DNA from: Lachnospiraceae bacterium UBA1748
Lineage (GTDB): Bacteria > Bacillota > Clostridia > Lachnospirales > Lachnospiraceae
NCBI GenBank assembly: GCA_002314855.1
Contig: DCHQ01000036.1
Coordinates: 60,743 to 68,743, forward strand
DNA: 8,001 nucleotides
Direction: 5' to 3'
Program-made: the position numbers and the translations under genes
The notes under the pieces: generated by a model
The model's input: the letters and a program-made list of their open reading frames with translations, nothing else
Told to the model about the DNA's origin: nothing
Database searches by the model: none
Shown: positions 4,171 through 8,001 of the stretch, in pieces
How the letters are laid out: every line of letters begins with the position of its first letter
How positions within the stretch are numbered: position 1 is the first letter of the stretch

Positions 4171-7014
4171 TTATTGTTCAAGTTCTTTCTTAATGTAACG
4201 GCCAGTGTGAGATACTGGGTGAGCTGCCACCTCTTCAGGGGTACCAGTTGTTACAACTGTACCGCCGCCGTCACCACCTTCTGGTCCCATATCAATGATA
4301 TAGTCAGCTGTTTTGATGACATCAAGATTATGCTCAATAACAAGAACTGTATTACCTGCATCAGTAAGCTTTTGAAGGATACTGATGAGTTTATTAACAT
4401 CCTCAAAATGAAGACCGGTTGTCGGCTCATCGAGAATATAAATGGTCTTACCAGTACTACGCTTAGAAAGTTCTGTGGCCAGCTTAATTCGCTGAGCTTC
4501 ACCACCTGAAAGCTGTGTTGATGGCTGACCAAGTCTAATATAACCAAGTCCCACATCGTACAACGTCTGAATCTTATTTCTAATAGTAGGTACTGCCTTA
4601 AAGAATTCTAGTGCCTCCTCAACAGTCATATTGAGAACTTCATATATATTCTTACCCTTATAACGTATATCCAGAGTTTCTCGATTATAGCGCTTACCGC
4701 CACACACCTCACAAGGCACATAAACATCAGGAAGGAAATGCATCTCTATCTTGATGATACCGTCTCCAGAGCAGTTCTCACATCGTCCACCCTTAACATT
4801 AAAGCTGAATCTACCCTTTTTATAGCCCTTGGCTTTGGCATCAACTGTCTCAGCAAAAAGGTCTCTTATCATATCAAACATACCAGTATAGGTTGCTGGA
4901 TTAGATCTTGGTGTACGTCCAATAGGTGACTGATCTATACATATAACCTTATCAAGCTGTTCCATACCTTCAATGCATTTATGCTTACCTGGTATTGTGA
5001 ATGCACGATTAAGATTCTTTGCAAGGCTCTTATACAATATTTCATTAACAAGCGAGCTCTTACCGGAACCAGAAACACCTGTTACACATGTAAATACGCC
5101 AAGTGGTATATCCACATCCACATTTTTCAGGTTATGCTCTTTGGCACCTCTTACTGTAATCTTATTGGTCCAGGTTCTTCGAACTGATGGAACCTCTATC
5201 TTTCTCTTACCTGACAAGTACTGACCAGTAATAGAATTCTTATTCTTCATGATTTCAGCAGCGGTACCTGTGGCTATTATTTCGCCGCCATGCTCACCGG
5301 CTCCAGGTCCAATATCCACAATAAAATCAGCTTCCATCATAGTATCCTTATCATGCTCAACAACGATAAGTGTATTGCCAAGGTCTCGAAGACCCTTAAG
5401 TGCTCCGAGGAGCTTATCATTATCCCTCTGATGAAGACCTATACTAGGCTCATCAAGTATATAGCATACTCCGACAAGTCCTGAACCTATCTGAGTTGCA
5501 AGTCTTATACGCTGAGCTTCGCCGCCTGAGAGTGACGCCGTACCACGTGACAATGACAGATACTCCAGTCCAACCTCAACAAGGAATGAAACTCTCGACT
5601 TAATTTCTTTTAATATTTGCGCTCCAATAAGCTCCTGATTCTTAGTGAGCTTAAGTTCATCAAGGAAGCCACCAAGCTTACCGATTGAAAGAGAAGTTAT
5701 CTTATGAATATCCTTATCTCCAACTGTTACAGCAAGTGATGATTTCTTAAGTCTTTTGCCACCACACTCAACACAAGGAGTAATAGTCATATATTTCTCA
5801 TACTCTGCCTTCATAGTTTCCGAAGCTGTCTCGCGATATCTACGCTCCACATTCTTCTTAATACCTTCGAAAACGATTAGATATACACCGCGGCCTCTCT
5901 GGCCAACATAATGAACATCCACTGACTCATCTGTACCATACACAAGCATATCCTGAATATCCTGAGGATACTGTTCAAATGGAGTATCAAGTGAAAAGTT
6001 AAAATGCTTACTAAGTGCCTGAAGCATAGCATTAGTAAAGCTATCGCTATTATTGGCAGACTGCCATCCCATAACTTGAATACAGCCTTCCTTAATGGAA
6101 AGATGTGGCGCAGGAATCATAAGCTCCTTATTAAACTCCATCTTATATCCAAGTCCTGCACAAAGAGGACACGCTCCAAATGGATTATTGAATGAAAAGC
6201 TTCTTGGCTCGATCTCATCCACGCTAACACCACAGTCAGGACATGAAAAGCTTTGGCTAAAATTAATTGGCTCGCCATCAATTACATCAACAGTGAGAAG
6301 TCCATCAGATTCATCAAGTACATTCTCTATAGAATCTGTAAGTCTCTTTTCAATCCCTTCTCTTATAACAAGTCTATCTACAATAATCTCAATACTATGC
6401 TTTATATTTTTATCAAGAGCAATCTCTTCCGATAGGTCATACTGATTGCCATCCACAATAACACGAACATAACCACTCTTCTTGATATGCTCGAGCAGTT
6501 TTTCATGGCGTCCCTTCTTACCACGAACTACTGGCGCAAGAAGCTGAATCTTGGTGCCCTCTGGAAGTTCCATTACCTGATCAACCATCTGGTCTACTGT
6601 CTGCTTACTAATAGGCTTACCGCATTCTGGACAATGAGGTATACCAACTCTTGCATACAGCAATCTAAAATAATCGTATATCTCAGTCACAGTACCAACT
6701 GTAGATCTTGGATTCTTATTAGTTGATTTCTGATCAATACTAATAGCTGGGCTAAGACCTGATATCTTATCAACCTCAGGCTTCTCCATTTGTCCAAGGA
6801 ACTGACGGGCATAGCTCGACAGTGACTCCATATATCTACGCTGTCCCTCAGCGTAAATGGTATCAAATGCAAGAGATGACTTACCAGAACCTGAAAGGCC
6901 TGTCATAACAACCATCTTATTTCTAGGAATCTCAAGGCTTACATCCTTAAGATTGTGTTCTCTTGCTCCTTCTATTCTTATTACTTCAGAATAAGGCTTC
7001 ATTTTGCCAGCCAT
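4171..7014 (-). CDS. uvrA: Excinuclease ABC subunit A, UvrA
   Basis: The protein has 947 residues, full length for UvrA. It is a tandem ABC ATPase that scans DNA for bulky lesions and loads UvrB in nucleotide excision repair. First ATPase: Walker A GLSGSGKSS at 39-47, signature LSGGEAQ at 495-501, Walker B YILDEP at 518-523. Second: GVSGSGKSS at 646-654, LSGGEAQ at 835-841, YILDEP at 859-864. Cysteine pairs C128/C131 with C414/C417, C258/C261 with C282/C285, and C745/C748 with C768/C771 fit the three zinc modules of UvrA. Start ATG 7014 has GGAGGA (7026-7021) six bases upstream. uvrB lies 186 bp upstream on the same strand. No convincing promoter or LexA-type box was seen in that gap, so co-transcription as uvrBA is likely. 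All catalytic motifs are intact. Confidence 0.98.
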   Translation of the reverse strand: MAGKMKPYSEVIRIEGAREHNLKDVSLEIPRNKMVVMTGLSGSGKSSLAFDTIYAEGQRRYMESLSSYARQFLGQMEKPEVDKISGLSPAISIDQKSTNKNPRSTVGTVTEIYDYFRLLYARVGIPHCPECGKPISKQTVDQMVDQVMELPEGTKIQLLAPVVRGKKGRHEKLLEHIKKSGYVRVIVDGNQYDLSEEIALDKNIKHSIEIIVDRLVIREGIEKRLTDSIENVLDESDGLLTVDVIDGEPINFSQSFSCPDCGVSVDEIEPRSFSFNNPFGACPLCAGLGYKMEFNKELMIPAPHLSIKEGCIQVMGWQSANNSDSFTNAMLQALSKHFNFSLDTPFEQYPQDIQDMLVYGTDESVDVHYVGQRGRGVYLIVFEGIKKNVERRYRETASETMKAEYEKYMTITPCVECGGKRLKKSSLAVTVGDKDIHKITSLSIGKLGGFLDELKLTKNQELIGAQILKEIKSRVSFLVEVGLEYLSLSRGTASLSGGEAQRIRLATQIGSGLVGVCYILDEPSIGLHQRDNDKLLGALKGLRDLGNTLIVVEHDKDTMMEADFIVDIGPGAGEHGGEIIATGTAAEIMKNKNSITGQYLSGKRKIEVPSVRRTWTNKITVRGAKEHNLKNVDVDIPLGVFTCVTGVSGSGKSSLVNEILYKSLAKNLNRAFTIPGKHKCIEGMEQLDKVICIDQSPIGRTPRSNPATYTGMFDMIRDLFAETVDAKAKGYKKGRFSFNVKGGRCENCSGDGIIKIEMHFLPDVYVPCEVCGGKRYNRETLDIRYKGKNIYEVLNMTVEEALEFFKAVPTIRNKIQTLYDVGLGYIRLGQPSTQLSGGEAQRIKLATELSKRSTGKTIYILDEPTTGLHFEDVNKLISILQKLTDAGNTVLVIEHNLDVIKTADYIIDMGPEGGDGGGTVVTTGTPEEVAAHPVSHTGRYIKKELEQ

Positions 7015-7100
7015 AATTCTTCCTCCATTTATATCATTATCATACTCGTCTTATGACATTCGCTATTCTACTTCAGACGCGTACATAGGCTTTCTTGTAA

Positions 7101-7182
7101 GCCTGGGCCTAGAATTGAATAAAACTTTTTGCTTAGTCGCTTCGCTAATAGCGCAAAAAGTATTTTCAATTCTCTCCCAGGC
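7101..7182. repeat. 82-nt structured hairpin repeat, copy 3 (divergent), in the uvrB-uvrA gap
   Basis: It has the same length and orientation as the core of copies 1 and 2 but lacks the tail. The outer stem GCCTGGG (7101-7107)/CCCAGGC (7176-7182) is unchanged. The middle stem is GAATTGAA (7112-7119)/TTCAATTC (7165-7172). The inner stem is CTTTTTGC (7125-7132)/GCAAAAAG (7153-7160). Four pairs differ from copy 2 by matched changes on both sides. TAAAA, TATT and CGCTTCGCT stay fixed. It starts 18 bases beyond the uvrB stop in the direction of transcription. No U-tract follows, so it may be a processing or mRNA-stability element rather than a terminator. Confidence 0.9.
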
Positions 7183-7200
7183 AGTAAATCTTTCTTGGTT

Positions 7201-8001
7201 CTATTTTCCAAGATATTCTTTGAGTTCCTTGAGTTTGTCGCGTAGTTCGGCAGCAGTTTCGAAATCGAGTTCTGCGGCTGCCTTACGCATCTGCTTCTCG
7301 GTGGTATCGATTAGCTTGCGAAGTGTCTTCTCATCCATTGACTCAGGATCACGGGTAAGATTATCTTTGGCTTCTTCAAGCTTACGGTTAATGGTTATAA
7401 CATCACGTACAGCTTTCTTGATAGTTGTAGGTGTTATGCCATGCTCCTCATTATACTTCATCTGAATCGCACGTCGTCGCTTTGTTTCTTCAATGGCCTT
7501 TGCCATCGAGTCAGTAATAGTATCGGCATACATTATTACGTGACCCTCAGAGTTACGTGCGGCTCGTCCTATTGTCTGAACCAGTGATGTTTCGGATCTT
7601 AAGAATCCTTCCTTATCGGCATCGATGATTGCTACGAGCGTAATCTCTGGTATATCAAGACCTTCTCGAAGCAGGTTAATACCTATAAGAACATCGAATT
7701 CATCAAGTCTCATTGCTCTGATTATTTGAGCTCGCTCCAGTGTATCAATATCAGAATGAAGATATTTAACTCTTATACCAACATCAGCCAGGTAATCCGT
7801 AAGGTCTTCGGCCATACGCTTGGTAAGAGTCGTTATCATAACTTTATTCTTATTCTTGGTTTCTTTACGAATCTCTGATATAAGGTCATCAATCTGTCCC
7901 TCAATAGGTCTTACATCAATACTAGGATCAAGAAGACCAGTTGGTCTGATAACCTGCTCAGCACGAAGAAGTTCATGCTCAGCCTCGTATTCGTTAGGTG
8001 T
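7201..8001 (-). CDS. uvrB: Excinuclease ABC subunit B, UvrB, C-terminal 266 residues
   Basis: The frame is open through the right edge: TPNEYEAEHE at the edge reads on continuously. The ATG at 7839 is internal, not the start. UvrB is the helicase-like, damage-verifying subunit that receives DNA from UvrA and recruits UvrC. In the visible part (numbered from the edge), EQVIRPTGLLDP at 15-26 and VRPIEGQIDDL at 30-40 are UvrB-specific. Helicase motif IV is around TTLTKRMAEDL (57-67), motif V is GINLLREGLDIPE (107-119), and motif VI is QTIGRAARN (142-150). The C-terminal UVR domain lies at about 227-262 (EKQMRKAAAELDFETAAELR), the segment that contacts UvrC. UvrB proteins are about 660 residues, so around 60% lies beyond the window. 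It precedes uvrA in the same direction. Confidence 0.97.
   Translation of the reverse strand, partial: TPNEYEAEHELLRAEQVIRPTGLLDPSIDVRPIEGQIDDLISEIRKETKNKNKVMITTLTKRMAEDLTDYLADVGIRVKYLHSDIDTLERAQIIRAMRLDEFDVLIGINLLREGLDIPEITLVAIIDADKEGFLRSETSLVQTIGRAARNSEGHVIMYADTITDSMAKAIEETKRRRAIQMKYNEEHGITPTTIKKAVRDVITINRKLEEAKDNLTRDPESMDEKTLRKLIDTTEKQMRKAAAELDFETAAELRDKLKELKEYLGK

Noticed and set aside
4171..7014. Several plus-strand open frames of 60-170 codons antisense to uvrA, and others antisense to uvrB, flgF and the HTH-MNT gene
   Set aside because: They are shadows of strongly conserved genes, have no recognisable domains and no convincing ribosome binding sites.
7015..7100. LexA/SOS box upstream of uvrA
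   Set aside because: GCGAATGTCATAAG at about 7050-7063 on the minus strand only loosely resembles the Firmicute CGAAC-N4-GTTCG form and lacks the second half-site. Any SOS control would more likely act upstream of uvrB, outside the window.
7101..7182. Hairpin as a rho-independent terminator of uvrB
   Set aside because: No run of U follows the stem on either strand, the stem is interrupted by internal loops, and the same element recurs upstream of mreB where no gene needs termination on that strand.

Overview
The window reads as a chromosomal segment of a motile, Gram-positive, anaerobic-type Firmicute. It is most likely a Lachnospiraceae member such as Butyrivibrio, Pseudobutyrivibrio or Roseburia. 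The basis is the MreB/Mbl-flagellar rod synteny, strong AGGAGG-type ribosome binding sites and protein character; the genus is a guess. Nearly all housekeeping genes lie on the minus strand.

Layout, left to right: (1) 1-2510 (minus) holds an MreB/Mbl-type actin homologue followed downstream by two flagellar rod proteins, FlgF/FlhO-like and FlgG/FlhP-like. The second runs off the left edge. The order mbl-flhO-flhP is also found in Bacillus subtilis. (2) 2511-2929 is non-coding. It carries candidate mreB promoters, a 150-bp repeat, and a promoter/operator for the next genes. (3) 2930-3997 (plus) is a two-gene module on the opposite strand to everything else: an XRE-type helix-turn-helix domain fused to a minimal nucleotidyltransferase (MNT), abutting a HEPN-domain protein. 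This is the composition of a HEPN/MNT toxin-antitoxin system. (4) 4019-4169 is a second, nearly identical copy of the 150-bp repeat, ending one base short of the uvrA stop codon. (5) 4171-8001 (minus) holds uvrA and, upstream of it, the 3' part of uvrB. These are two nucleotide excision repair genes, with a third copy of the hairpin part of the repeat between them.

The most notable content is the combination of items 2-4. The HEPN/MNT module sits exactly between two direct copies of a 150-bp sequence, between uvrA and mreB, which looks like an insertion. The 82-nt core of the repeat folds into a long interrupted hairpin. The divergent third copy (7101-7182) has the same length and shows four compensatory base-pair changes in the stems, while the internal-loop and apical sequences stay fixed. 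That is evidence, from this window alone, of a dispersed element whose secondary structure is under selection or whose spread depends on it. The module's own promoter is overlaid by a perfect 12-bp inverted repeat, consistent with autoregulation by the HTH protein.

No rRNA, tRNA, CRISPR array, transposase, integrase or intrinsic terminator with a U-tract was seen.
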